Position numbers and translations under genes: made by a program
Part shown: positions 1 through 8,600 of the stretch, in pieces
Layout: each line of letters begins with the position of its first letter
Position numbering within the stretch: the stretch's first letter is position 1
The notes under the pieces: model-generated
What the model was told of the DNA's origin: nothing
Seen by the model: only the letters and a program-made list of their open reading frames with translations
Databases searched by the model: none
NCBI GenBank assembly: GCA_029339195.1
Contig: JAPTJF010000747.1
Location: forward strand, 1-16,552
Reading direction: 5' to 3'
Source: Micractinium sp. NFX-FRZ
Lineage: Eukaryota; Chlorophyta; Trebouxiophyceae; Chlorellales; Chlorellaceae
Length of the DNA: 16,552 nucleotides

Positions 1-74
<74 letters not shown>
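1..74. repeat. Poly-G run at the window start
   Basis: The first 74 bases are all G, directly followed by the partial LETM1 gene. A pure G run of this length at the very edge of the sequence most likely marks where the assembly or sequencing failed. A genuine G tract inside a LETM1 intron is possible, because introns here are G/C-rich on one strand, but the length cannot be trusted. Confidence 0.9.
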
Positions 75-75
<1 letters not shown>

Positions 76-1604
76 GCTCTGCACCTGCTTCTTCGAGGGG
101 GTGTGCTGGCACGGTAACGGGTGGCGGGGACGGGTGGAAGACGGAAAACCACGGAGGGGCTGGGCGAGGATTTGAGGGGCAATGGCGAATGGCTCGAGGG
201 AGCAGCAGGGGGCAATTCACCGCGCTGGGCGCACCCCTCAGCAGGCACTCACGCTGCGTGCGCTCCCCGCCCGGCCCCCTCCTGCAGGCTGGAGGGCCAG
301 CTGGAGACGCGCGGCGTAGGCATGGTGTTTGCCAAGGGAGCGCTCGAGGTGGGCGGGTTCGGGGGAGCGTGGTTTGGGCCTGTTTGGAGCGCATGGCCAC
401 CTGCGTGGCATGTTGCCTCAACATCACCCATCGACCAGCCTGGCCGCCGGTCCCGCTACGCTGCGTCTCCAACACACTCTGCCTGACTGCCCGTGTGCCT
501 GCCTGGGCTGCCCCTTCCTGGATCCGCAGGCCCAGCGGCAGGGCCAGCTGGAGCATCTGGTGGGCGCCAAGCGGTTGGAGGACCGGGTGGCGGCCATCCT
601 GCGGCGGGTGGAGCGGGAGCTGGACGTGGCGGGTGAGGGGCCTGCCTGCCTGCCTGCCTGCCTGCCAACCCTACCTACCTGCCCTAACCTGCTTGCATGT
701 CCCACCTGCCTCGCACACTTCCCCCTCACCCTCGGTGTGGCCGCTCACCTGCCACTCCCCTGGTCCCGCCTGCCCCGCCTGCCTGCAGAGACCCAGATTG
801 GCGACAAGTTCAAGGTGCTGGACACAGACAGAGATGGAGTGGTGAGTGGCGGGGTGTGGGGGGGGGGAAGGGCAGCGTGGGTGCGGGGCGGAAACGCGGG
901 TCGTGCAGAAAGCGGGGAGGGCGCAGCTTGCCTGGCTGTGGTTGGCAAGCCGAGTGGTGTGGGCTGGGGCCTACGCACAGAGCTGCAGCAGCGTGGTAAG
1001 GAGGTATAGGGAGATAACCCCAGATTTGGCGCCGCTGGTCTCCTGCATGCGTACGCGTGCCTGCCACCTGCCGCCTGCCTGCTCGCCCGCTGGCATCCAT
1101 GCACACCCACCCGCCTGCCTGCCTGCCTGGGCGTCAGCACCGCCCGCACCTTGCGCTTAGTGTTTATCCTGCGCCCCGCCCCCCACCCCCCCGCCCTCCC
1201 CGCAGATCTCTGCCGCCGAGCTGGCCAGCGCCATGGGCTTCCTGCGGGAGCAGATGGGGGAGGAGGAGCTGAGGCACCTGCTGGAGATGCTGAGCGTGGA
1301 GGCAGGTGAGGGGCGGCTGGCAGCAGAGAGGGGCATGGGGGCTGGCCTGGCTGCCCACTGTGCTGCTACCGCGTCAAGAGCTTCCGACATGTCCCCCCGC
1401 ATGCTGTTTTGCTGAGCTGGAAGCAGCCCTGCCCACACCCCGTGCCCGCCTGTCCACGCGTGCCTGCCCCTGCCCCGCTCTGCCCTGCCCTCCCTCCCCT
1501 GGCTGGGTGCAGGCAAGGACGGCGGCATTGATGTCAACCGGCTGATGGAGCTTGCGGACGATGCCGAGGAGGAGGAGGCAAACAAGGAGGGGGTGATGCA
1601 GTGA
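75..1604 (+). CDS. LETM1: LETM1-like mitochondrial cation/proton exchanger, C-terminal part (5' truncated)
   Basis: LETM1 sits in the mitochondrial inner membrane and takes part in K+/H+ and Ca2+/H+ exchange and volume control; its C-terminal coiled coils and EF-hand face the matrix. Only this C-terminal part is present. Exons that keep frame are 288-348, 530-632, 789-841, 1206-1305 and 1513-1604, ending in TGA. A piece at about 75-113 before a GTAACG donor may be a further exon, but its reading is uncertain. The order is a helix (LETRGVGMVFAKGALE), a coiled coil (LEDRVAAILRRVERELDV), a canonical 12-residue EF-hand loop DTDRDGVISAAE with acidic residues at positions 1, 3, 5 and 12, a helix (EEELRHLLEML), and a degenerate second loop (GKDGGIDVNRLMELADD). 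The protein ends in an acidic tail. This matches the end of plant LETM1 proteins, where a coiled coil precedes a single good EF-hand. The N-terminal membrane and ribosome-binding-like domains lie off the window. Confidence 0.9.
641..666. repeat. (CCTG)n tetranucleotide microsatellite
   Basis: Six consecutive CCTG units lie in the LETM1 intron between exons 530-632 and 789-841. Shorter tracts of the same family occur at 1113-1129 (GCCT, next intron) and 2221-2239 (AGGC, 3' flank), so this motif recurs locally on both strands. It looks like a simple repeat with no coding role. Confidence 0.85.
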
Positions 1605-1729
1605 GGGAGAGCGAGGCACCCCCAGGGGGGGACGCACCGCCAGTCCTCCACCGCCGCCAGGCCAGCGAGCGTTCTGCAATCTGGCAGTGGGGCTGTGCGC
1701 TTTGAGTGTGATTGCCAGTGCCTGATATG

Positions 1730-1830
1730 ACCCTTTGATGGGCACCCCTTTGATGGGCAGCCCTTTTGGCCCACTAGATTTGCGGGCAGCCCTTTGATGG
1801 GCGGCCGCTGCTGGCCCACTGAATTTGCCA
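1730..1830. repeat. Degenerate tandem repeat in the LETM1 3' UTR
   Basis: The unit CCCTTTGATGGGC occurs three times (near 1731, 1744 and 1790). The longer block that ends in TGGCCCACT-(A/G)-(A/G)ATTTGC is repeated twice (near 1767 and 1812). This is an imperfect nested tandem duplication of about 45 bp. It lies downstream of the stop codon and has no coding role that I can see. Confidence 0.75.
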
Positions 1831-2114
1831 GCCGACTCTTTGGGCTCTTGACCAGCCTGAGACCCTGTGACAGTGCCATTTCATACTGCCACCCATGCAA
1901 GCCTGCATTGGTGCTGCGCTTCCCTTGTTTTGTTCCCTGTTTTGCCTGCTCCCGCTTTTGCTAGCTGCTCTCTTTCCCGTTGATTGTGAAACAAAACGGC
2001 ACCAAGCAGGTCCTGAGGGCAGTGACACAGAGCCCTGGGCGGGGCAAGGAGGTATCATGTGCTTTGCTCAGTCATTAAAGGAGTAGGCAAGGTGCACACA
2101 ACCAAAGCCGGAGG

Positions 2115-2119
2115 TGTAA
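2115..2119 (+). terminator. TGTAA poly(A) signal for the LETM1 gene
   Basis: TGTAA is the usual polyadenylation signal of green algae. This plus-strand copy lies 511 bp after the LETM1 stop, and I noticed no earlier copy in the interval. Cleavage would be expected about 10-20 bp further on. Confidence 0.6.
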
Positions 2120-2410
2120 AGCGTGCTTGCTTGGTTCAACACATGCAGAAACGGACAAGCACAGATGAGGGGGAAGGCGATAAAATGACAAATCAGTAGA
2201 TAAGCCTTCGGCGGCGCGTTAGGCAGGCAGGCAGGCAGCCTCATAAAGAGGTCTGCTCCAGATTGGCAAAGCAGCAGCTGGGAGCAACAAAGGGCAAAGG
2301 ACACTATGCAGTTTTGTGTATGAGGAGAAGCCAATTTGAGCAAAAGGTGTTACGGGATGTTTCAAGCGGCGAGGGGACAACTGGGTGGCATGCTCGCTTG
2401 CAGGCAGCAG

Positions 2411-3372
2411 CTACACTGCGGCATCAACCAAGCACTCTGCCGCCTGTACAGTGTCTCCCAGCTGCAGCGCACGGCAGCCGCTGGCTCCGCTGGCGCCGCT
2501 GCACTGGCTGCAAGAGCTGTGCAGCAGGCCTGAGATGCAGCTGCTGCTGCAGCTGAACTGCAGCGGCGACGCGTTGAGCAGGCGGTGGAAGGTCTGCAGA
2601 GGGGCAGGGGCGGGGGCGGGGCGGCAGCATCGGTAAATGGAGGAGCGCTCACAGCAGGGCCAGGCCGCACTCACCATGGAGCGTACTGCACGAAATGTGC
2701 AAAGCCCAGGCAGCGGTCAGCATGGCTGCTCCGGTTCGAACACCTCCCAGCCCTTGAACACCTCCCAGCCCCGGTACAGGCGCTGCACAACAGGCGCATT
2801 GCGTTGCGGCTCAAACCGCCCTGCCTCTCCCGCCCCAACCGTTTGCTCACCTGCGCCAGGCAGCTCGCCTCCTGCGCCGGCATGCCGCAGCGCGCCAGGC
2901 ACTCGCCTGCTGCCGCGGGCACCGCGCCCGGCTGCCGCACCGCGCCACCCTCCTCCTCCTCGTCCAGCCCCATGTACATCTTCTGCCAGGAGATGCAGCC
3001 GTGCTGCAGGCACTGCAAGGAGCAGAGCCGGGCTGCCGCCACCTCCTGCAGGCTCAGGCCGGCACGCAAAAGGCTGCTGCTGCCGCTACCGCCGCCGCGG
3101 CCGTCGCGCACCGCCAGCAGGCGTCGCCCGCGCTGCTGCTCTGAATTTGTTGCAACCGCATGGGCGCCGCAAGCCTGCTCGGGGGGAGGCGGGGAGGGGG
3201 TGCTGGGGCACTGCTCAGTCAAATCGTGGATGCCATGCCGCAGGGGGCTTTCTGGGGAGGGATCGTGGACATGTGTTGGTCAAGCAGGTTGGCATAGCAT
3301 GTTACATGGACTGGCACGGCCGCTCACCAGCCAGAAGAGCAGGGCGACCGCCAGGCAGAGCCCTCGCGCCAT
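2411..3372 (-). CDS. Small secreted cysteine-rich protein, unknown family
   Basis: The function is not recognised. Frame-consistent exons on the minus strand are 3372-3328, 3174-2851 and 2593-2411 (stop TAG), giving 183 aa, all with phase-0 junctions. The N-terminus MARGLCLAVALLFWL plus ACGAHAVA across the first splice is a good signal peptide with an AVA cleavage site, so the product is probably secreted or enters the endomembrane system. The mature part has three clustered Cys groups: CSLQCLQHGC; ECLARCG...SC; and CSSSCISGLLHSSCSQC followed by GC and EC. These are repeated half-domains that look disulfide-bonded. An acidic linker (DEEEEGG) separates the first two. A further exon at 2782-2675 (108 bp, phase 0, good AG acceptor and ATG|GTGAGT donor) fits between the second and last exons but carries an in-frame TGA. 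Including it gives a 144-aa form ending EPEQPC. The start is the first ATG before the signal sequence. Confidence 0.7.
2675..2782 (-). other. Candidate cassette exon with in-frame TGA
   Basis: Read on the minus strand, the exon runs from a TTGTGCAG acceptor to an ATG|GTGAGT donor. It is 108 bp (36 codons) and enters and leaves in phase 0, so it could be included or skipped without shifting frame. Its reading starts RLYRGWEVF and meets TGA at codon 22 (2717-2719), then stays open to the donor. Inclusion would therefore truncate the protein and remove the last Cys cluster. It also holds an 18-bp tandem duplication (2738-2773) that encodes a doubled GWEVF. Confidence 0.5.
2738..2773. repeat. 18-bp tandem duplication
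   Basis: Two adjacent 18-bp copies (GAACACCTCCCAGCCC plus two variable bases) differ at the end only. On the minus strand, in the candidate exon, each encodes GWEVF plus one residue. It is an exact multiple of three, so it preserves frame. Confidence 0.85.
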
Positions 3373-3619
3373 GTTGGGCACGCTGAAACCAACACTGCGA
3401 CAATGGACTCTCGGGGAAGTGTAAACGCTAGCAGAGATGGCAATTGCGGCTAAAGGACGCGGTGTTACGCGCTCCGCGCTTTTCGGCTGGAGGAAGGCAC
3501 GGCATGGGGTTTGAGCAGAGCTCCGCTTTCGGGGCCATGCCATGACGATCCCGATTGCATTCCACCAACATAGCTCAATTGAAGCACAGTTGCCAGCGCC
3601 AGCCTGCCATTTCCCCAAC
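3373..3619. promoter_or_regulatory. Short divergent promoter between the Cys-rich gene and the UVR/NTF2 gene
   Basis: This 247-bp gap separates two start codons that face away from each other, so it must hold both promoters and both 5' UTRs. I see no clear TATA box or other strong element. The plus-strand frame of the downstream gene stays open back to an ATG at 3542. That upstream start would add 26 residues and shorten the gap to 169 bp. Confidence 0.5.
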
Positions 3620-5306
3620 ATGTCGAGGCCCGTAGCGGTTCAGCGCTGCGGCATGGCGCAGCAGAGGCTATGCAGCAGTAGCAGGCAGCCGCCTCCATCA
3701 GTTGCAGCACCGTGTCCTCGACCCACTGCCGCCGCCGCCGCCGCTGCCGCCGTTGGGTAAGGCCACTGCTTCCAAGCCTGATTGGCCGCACAACACCAGC
3801 TGCTCCCCTGCACAGCATGGCAAGTGGCAGCCTGCATTTGCCGCTGATTTTGCAGGACGTCCGGCCAGCCGGCACGAGCATTCTCGCCACTTCGGCCGCC
3901 CCTCCGGCACCGGCAGGCAGTCGCCAGCAGCAGCAGCAGCGGCGGCCAGGGCCCAGCGGGGCTGGGTGATGATGTGCTGTACGGCAACGAAGTGCCGCTG
4001 TCGCGGTTGCAGGCGCAGTTGGAGGCAGCGGTGGAGGAGGAGGACTACGACACGGCGGCAGCGCTGCGCGACGTGCTGCAGTGAGTGACGCAAGGTGTTG
4101 GCGGGTGTTGGCGGGCAGCGGCGGCTGGGGGGCACGGTTGGGTGCATGGGGGCGTGTGCCGAGCGGCCCTCTGCCTCTCAATCTGGCAGTAGTCTAGCCT
4201 GGCCGCTCGCCCGCACGCACTGGTAGCTGATGCCCCACCTGTGCTGCCGCCGCCCCGGTCGCGCAGGCGGCGCCGGTTTGATGCTCGGCTGGCAGTGGAG
4301 GAGGCCAACGAGCGCTTCTATCGGGCCTTCCAGGTGCGCCAGCCTGGCAGCTCCAGGCTGGCAGCTCCAGGCTGGCGGCAGCAGCAGGCTGTTGAAGGCG
4401 CTGCTCTGGGGCGCTGCCAACTGCGCAGGCACAGCCAGCTTGTCATCTGCTTGCTGCCCTTCTCCGCTTGATGTACGGCATGTGTTCAAGCGCTGCTGCG
4501 CCCCTCAACTCACAAATTTCACCTCCACGCTTGTTGCAGGGCGGCAGCCTGGCCGCCATGTCCGAGGTGTGGGGCAAGGGGGAGCATGTGCAGTGCATCC
4601 ACCCGCTGTCGAATTGCATCGCGGGGCGGGCGGCAGTGATGGACAGCTGGAAAGCGATTCTGGGGTCGGGGCGGCTGCGGATCACGCTGGAGAATGTGCG
4701 CATCTACGCATCAGACAGGTGGGCACACACAGAGATGGCAGCGCCGCTGGTGATGCTACGCTGGAGGGGCGGGGCACGTCTATACGCGGCATGGTGGGGC
4801 GGGGCAGGGCGGGCGAGCACCCGGGGCACCACCGTAGTGTTGCGCCTCGAAGGGATGGCAACAGCCGGGAGCTGCCAGCCCAGGCACCGCTGCTTGCCAG
4901 CACCTGATCCCCCTTCTCTCGCCACCCCGTCTGTTCCCGCAGCCACGCATTTGTGACATGTGTGGAGATCAATGAATCTGGGGATGGCAAGGGCAGGTCA
5001 GTGGCAGCACATCCATTATGCTGCACCGCCCTGCTACTGGTCTGCAGGGCTGCTGCAATGTGACTGGGGCACTCTGTCTTCTGTGCCCTGGCTGCCGGCA
5101 TGGGCCTTCTGGCAGCAGCTGCGCTGCCCTGCAAGCTTTGTCCACATCCTGCATCCCAGTGCACAGAGTTGGCATGCGCCTCACCAAAGCATTGGCCCCC
5201 GCTGCTCCCCCCGCGCAGGATTGCCGCCACCAATGTGTTTGAGAAGCAGGACGGCGCATGGAAGCTGGTGCACCACCACGGCAGCCCCGCGCCGGTGATG
5301 CGGTGA
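3620..5306 (+). CDS. UVR-motif and NTF2/SnoaL-like domain protein, probably plastid-targeted
   Basis: Six exons (3620-3756, 3856-4080, 4267-4333, 4540-4718, 4943-4996, 5219-5306) total exactly 750 bp, giving 249 aa ending in TGA. Residues 1 to about 85 are rich in Ser/Ala/Arg/Pro (for example QPARAFSPLRPPLRHRQAVA) and look like a chloroplast transit peptide. Next is a UVR motif, LQAQLEAAVEEEDYDTAAAL, the helical hairpin first known from UvrB/UvrC. The rest is a cone-shaped NTF2/SnoaL-like domain: FDARLAVEEANERFYRAFQ, then LAAMSEVWGKGEHVQCIHPL, AVMDSWKAIL, a strand LRITLENVRIY, SHAFVTCVEI, and a C-terminal FEKQDGAWKLVHHHGSPAP. The same UVR-plus-NTF2 order is known in Arabidopsis NTF2-family proteins (for example At3g09250), whose biochemical role is not established to my knowledge. 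The ATG at 3620 fits a transit peptide; 3542 and 3653 are in-frame alternatives. A 14-bp tandem repeat lies in the third intron near 4343-4372. Confidence 0.92.
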
Positions 5307-5641
5307 TGCGCAGGGAGACTGTTCGATGCATTCCATGCGCCTGCTACATTTGCTGAGAGACAACAGATTGTATTTTTTTATGCGCGTAACCATGATTTAC
5401 AGGAATGCCCAGTGGCTGTGCAGGGTAGAGGGTGGGCACAGCTGGAGAGCACAGCATGTGGGAGAGGGAAGCGGACACCAGCACTTGGTGCCCAGTATAG
5501 CACGACATTACTTGCACAGATACATATACATGTCAGAATCATGTGGTCAGCCAGTAAGACAGATTATGCAGTTTCAGTGGCGTGAGGCGGTCGCAAGGGT
5601 TCAAACGTGATAAAAATTTGAATTGAAGGGGTTCGTAGGGC
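5307..5641. other. Convergent 3' UTRs between the UVR/NTF2 gene and the receptor kinase
   Basis: There is no coding sequence here. It is relatively AT-rich for this window, as expected of 3' UTRs. The two stop codons face each other across 335 bp. The minus-strand TGTAA (TTACA at 5397-5401) would place the kinase 3' end within about 80 bp of the other gene's stop, so the two transcripts probably meet or overlap. I see no TGTAA on the plus strand in this gap. Confidence 0.6.
5397..5401 (-). terminator. TGTAA poly(A) signal for the LRR receptor kinase
   Basis: TTACA on the plus strand reads TGTAA on the minus strand, 241 bp after the kinase stop. The spacing and strand fit the chlorophyte poly(A) signal. 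Confidence 0.6.
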
Positions 5642-8600
5642 TCAAGAGGTGCTGCTGTTGGTAGCTCTGAGCACGTGCAGTGCCTCGGCCGCTGTGGGGC
5701 GTGCCGCCGGGTTGGTGGAGGTGCATCGCTGAATCAGGTGCAGCACGGGGTGAGGGCACTCCTCAGGGGCGCGCGGCAGGCGCCAGCCTCCCCGCTTCTT
5801 CACCACCGTCTGTGTGGTCAGCTCTGCCAGCAGCACCCCCAAGCTGTATATGTCCACTGCCAGGCTGCAGCGTTGCCCCAGCAGCTGCTCAGGGGCTGCA
5901 CACAATCAGAGGGAGGCATCCAAGGCTGGTTCAGCTGCATGTGTGATGCAGCACCTCGCCGTCCCCTGCAAGTGCAGGCAAGGCACACCGCAGCCCTGCG
6001 CCATGCTTCTCACTACAGGCACTACGCACTTACCAGCGGACCAGAAGCTCAGGCCCATGGCAGTCCTGGCACGGCTGCCCAGGGCCTGAGCAATGCCTAG
6101 GTCGCCAATGGAGGCGCGCAGCTCGGCGGTCAACAGGACGTTGCTGCAGTGCGGGGCGAGCGCGGGTAGCAGAGGGAATTGAACACATGCTGAGGGGCGC
6201 CCACCGCTCATGTGCCTACCGCTCAATGCCACATGTGAGTATGCGTGCTGTGCCCAGCTGGTCAAGCGCTCACCTTGACTTCAGGTCGCTGTGCATCACT
6301 CCCTCTTCGTGAAGGAAGGCAAGCGCCTCTGCTACATCCAGCGCCACCTGGCGCCCCCTGCAGGCACATGGCCGCGTGCGCAAGTAGAGTGGTGGGTAGC
6401 GACTGGAAATACGGCAGGCTGCTGGACAGGAGGCTTGGCAGGCTGCTGGACAGGCAAGGCGCTTGGCAAGCACCCAGGCTGGGCAAAGAAAGGCAGGCCG
6501 GCAAGCAGGGCACCCCAATCCAGCTCACCGAGCCTCCCAGTGCAGGGCTTCTTTCCTCTGCCCATGCTCTAACGCAGCTTGCAGGCTGCCCCCTCGCATC
6601 AATGCCATCACCAACAAGAAGAGCCGGCCCTGCAAGGATGGCACAGGCAGGCCAGGTGATGAAACTAGCTGACAAGTAAGGCTGCCCATTAAACCCTGAA
6701 GTTAAGGCTGGATGGCGGCCGGGCACACCATGCAGCCTGGTCTGCTTGCCTTGAGTGCCACCCCCAGCAGCGGCACGATGCGCCTGTGAGTGCAGCGTCG
6801 CAGCAGCGCCACCTCGCGCCAGGCAGACATTGAGTCCACGCCTGACGGTAGCTCAATTGCCTGCAGCAAGGGCTCCGTCTCTGGTGACAGTACGGCTTGC
6901 AGGCGGTACCGTGCTCTTGTGTCCGAGGCAGCACGGGCACAGCAGCAGCGCGCATGGCAAGTGATCCAGGTGCACCCACTTTGACAGCGACATCAGTAGT
7001 GCCCTGCAGCCGCCCAAGGACCACCATGGCGGTGGCGCCTTGCCCGAGGGTTACCGGCGCACTGCCGTCGCTGACGATCTGCAGGATGTCCTCACGGGTG
7101 GGCGGGGCAGGGGCGCGGGCGTGGGCTGGGGATTCATTGCCATGCATTCCACACCTCCACTGCCTCCAGCTTTGCCGCCATGGCGCCTCAGCGCCGCAAC
7201 CCGCCCTACCGCCTTCACACTCAACCGCTGAAACCCCTGCTGCATCTCCGCTTTGGCCCCGCCTCTGCCGCCCCCACAGCACCTCACACACAGCGCCCAC
7301 TACACCACTGCACCACTCACCGCAAGGTGTGCCGGCGCAATCTGCAGGGACAGTGTGTCCAGCCGCCATGGCCGCGACTTGGGAAGAGCTCCCGCCAGGC
7401 TGCTGGCTGCCACTGCTCCAGGGCGCGGCTGAGCAGCTGTGGTGGCAGCTGCAGGCACCCAGCCAGGCCGCGCTCCCAGCTGGTGCATTAGCGTCACAGG
7501 CACCGTCTCCAGCGGCAGCACACCAATGCTGCCATGGCTGCCACCCAGCTCGGCAGCCACCAGCGCAGCCAGCCGCGCGTGCAGAGTGCCATCGCCAGTG
7601 TCTGCTGCGTGCGACCCGGCAACCAGTGCGGTTGCCTCTGCCGGCAGGCTGCAACTTTGGCGGGGGGCCAGCAGCATGCTGTTCTCTGTGCTGCCCCACT
7701 GGTCTCTGCTGCCCTGCCGCTGCCTGCGGCTCAGCAGCACGCGACCCGCCATGCCAGCTGCCGCCAGGGCCGCCAGCAAGAGCACTGCTGCCAGGCTGGC
7801 TGAAGCTCCTGCACTGCGCTTCCTGCCGCCCTCATTGCCTGCATGGCTGTTGAGCGGCTGCCTGCCTGCCGCCTGCCACATGCTTTCCGCCAGGCATTTT
7901 GGCAGTACCGGGTCAACCTTGGAGCCATTGACCGATCTGTGGTGGCAGCGGTTGGGAGCAGCAGAGCGGAGATGCCTCATGAAGAGAATGCGTGTTGACG
8001 CAGCCTGCGCCAGCTTCGGAAGCTGGGCTGAACTCCACTCCCCCTGTCCTTCTTCCCACCCATCGTTCGTGCCACCTGGAACCCAAGCACCTGCAGTGCT
8101 GGCGGCAGCCACTCACATGTAGGCCAGTGATCGTGCTACTGGTGTAGAGCACCAGCTGGCTGGGACCCGCCCTCGGACGCCTGTGCCCGACAAGTCCCTG
8201 CACTCAGGCGAGGGAGCAGCAGCGACTGGCAAGCTGGTTTGTGGGGTGCCGCCGCAGGTCAGGAGCAGCACAAACGCCCGTAGACAAAAGGTGCACTCAC
8301 AACTGGCGCAGGTTGGGCATGGGAAGGCTGCTGGGGAGGGTGCCAGTAAGACCGGGGTTTCTCGCGAGGTCAAGGGTCCTCAGCCGTGCAAACGTGCCAG
8401 GCCGCGAAAAGGTGGGTGGGAAGGCGGGCCCCGTGAGCACGTTGTCAGCAAGAGACACCGACTTGAGCTGCAGCCAGGGAGGAGCCAGGGGACCGACTGC
8501 AGGTTGCACAGCTGTATGCATCCCGCCAGCATGAGCCCCATGCGCAGTCACGCCCTTGCATTGGCATCTCGCACCCAGCACGCGTCACCTGCGCATCTCC

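Larger units (their letters stand above)
1605..2135 (+). other. 3' UTR of the LETM1 gene
   Basis: This stretch between the LETM1 stop and the poly(A) signal at 2115-2119 has no convincing exon on either strand. It contains a short degenerate tandem repeat (1730-1830) and T-rich patches typical of a 3' UTR (for example 1920-1980). The length of about 500 bp is normal for chlorophyte 3' UTRs. Confidence 0.65.

Noticed and set aside
1025..1033. Second perfect E2F-like TTTGGCGCC
   Set aside because: It sits inside a LETM1 intron, far from any start. I treat it as a chance occurrence in GC-rich DNA.
2717..2719. Selenocysteine as the main explanation for the in-frame TGA
   Set aside because: No SECIS-like element was evident in the minus-strand 3' flank and the protein family is unknown. 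A skipped or poison exon is simpler.
2585..3424. 279-aa plus-strand open frame
   Set aside because: It lies opposite the Cys-rich gene, with its signal peptide and splice sites on the minus strand. The frame is Arg/Pro/Ser/Cys-rich without domain signs, a typical GC-rich shadow.
6976..7078. Alternative donor AAA|GTGGGT for kinase exon 10
   Set aside because: It leaves phase 0, and no acceptor before the next kinase segment restores the frame. The donor four bases downstream (GTGG|GTGCAC) with acceptor ACAAGAG gives VAVKVARYR in frame.
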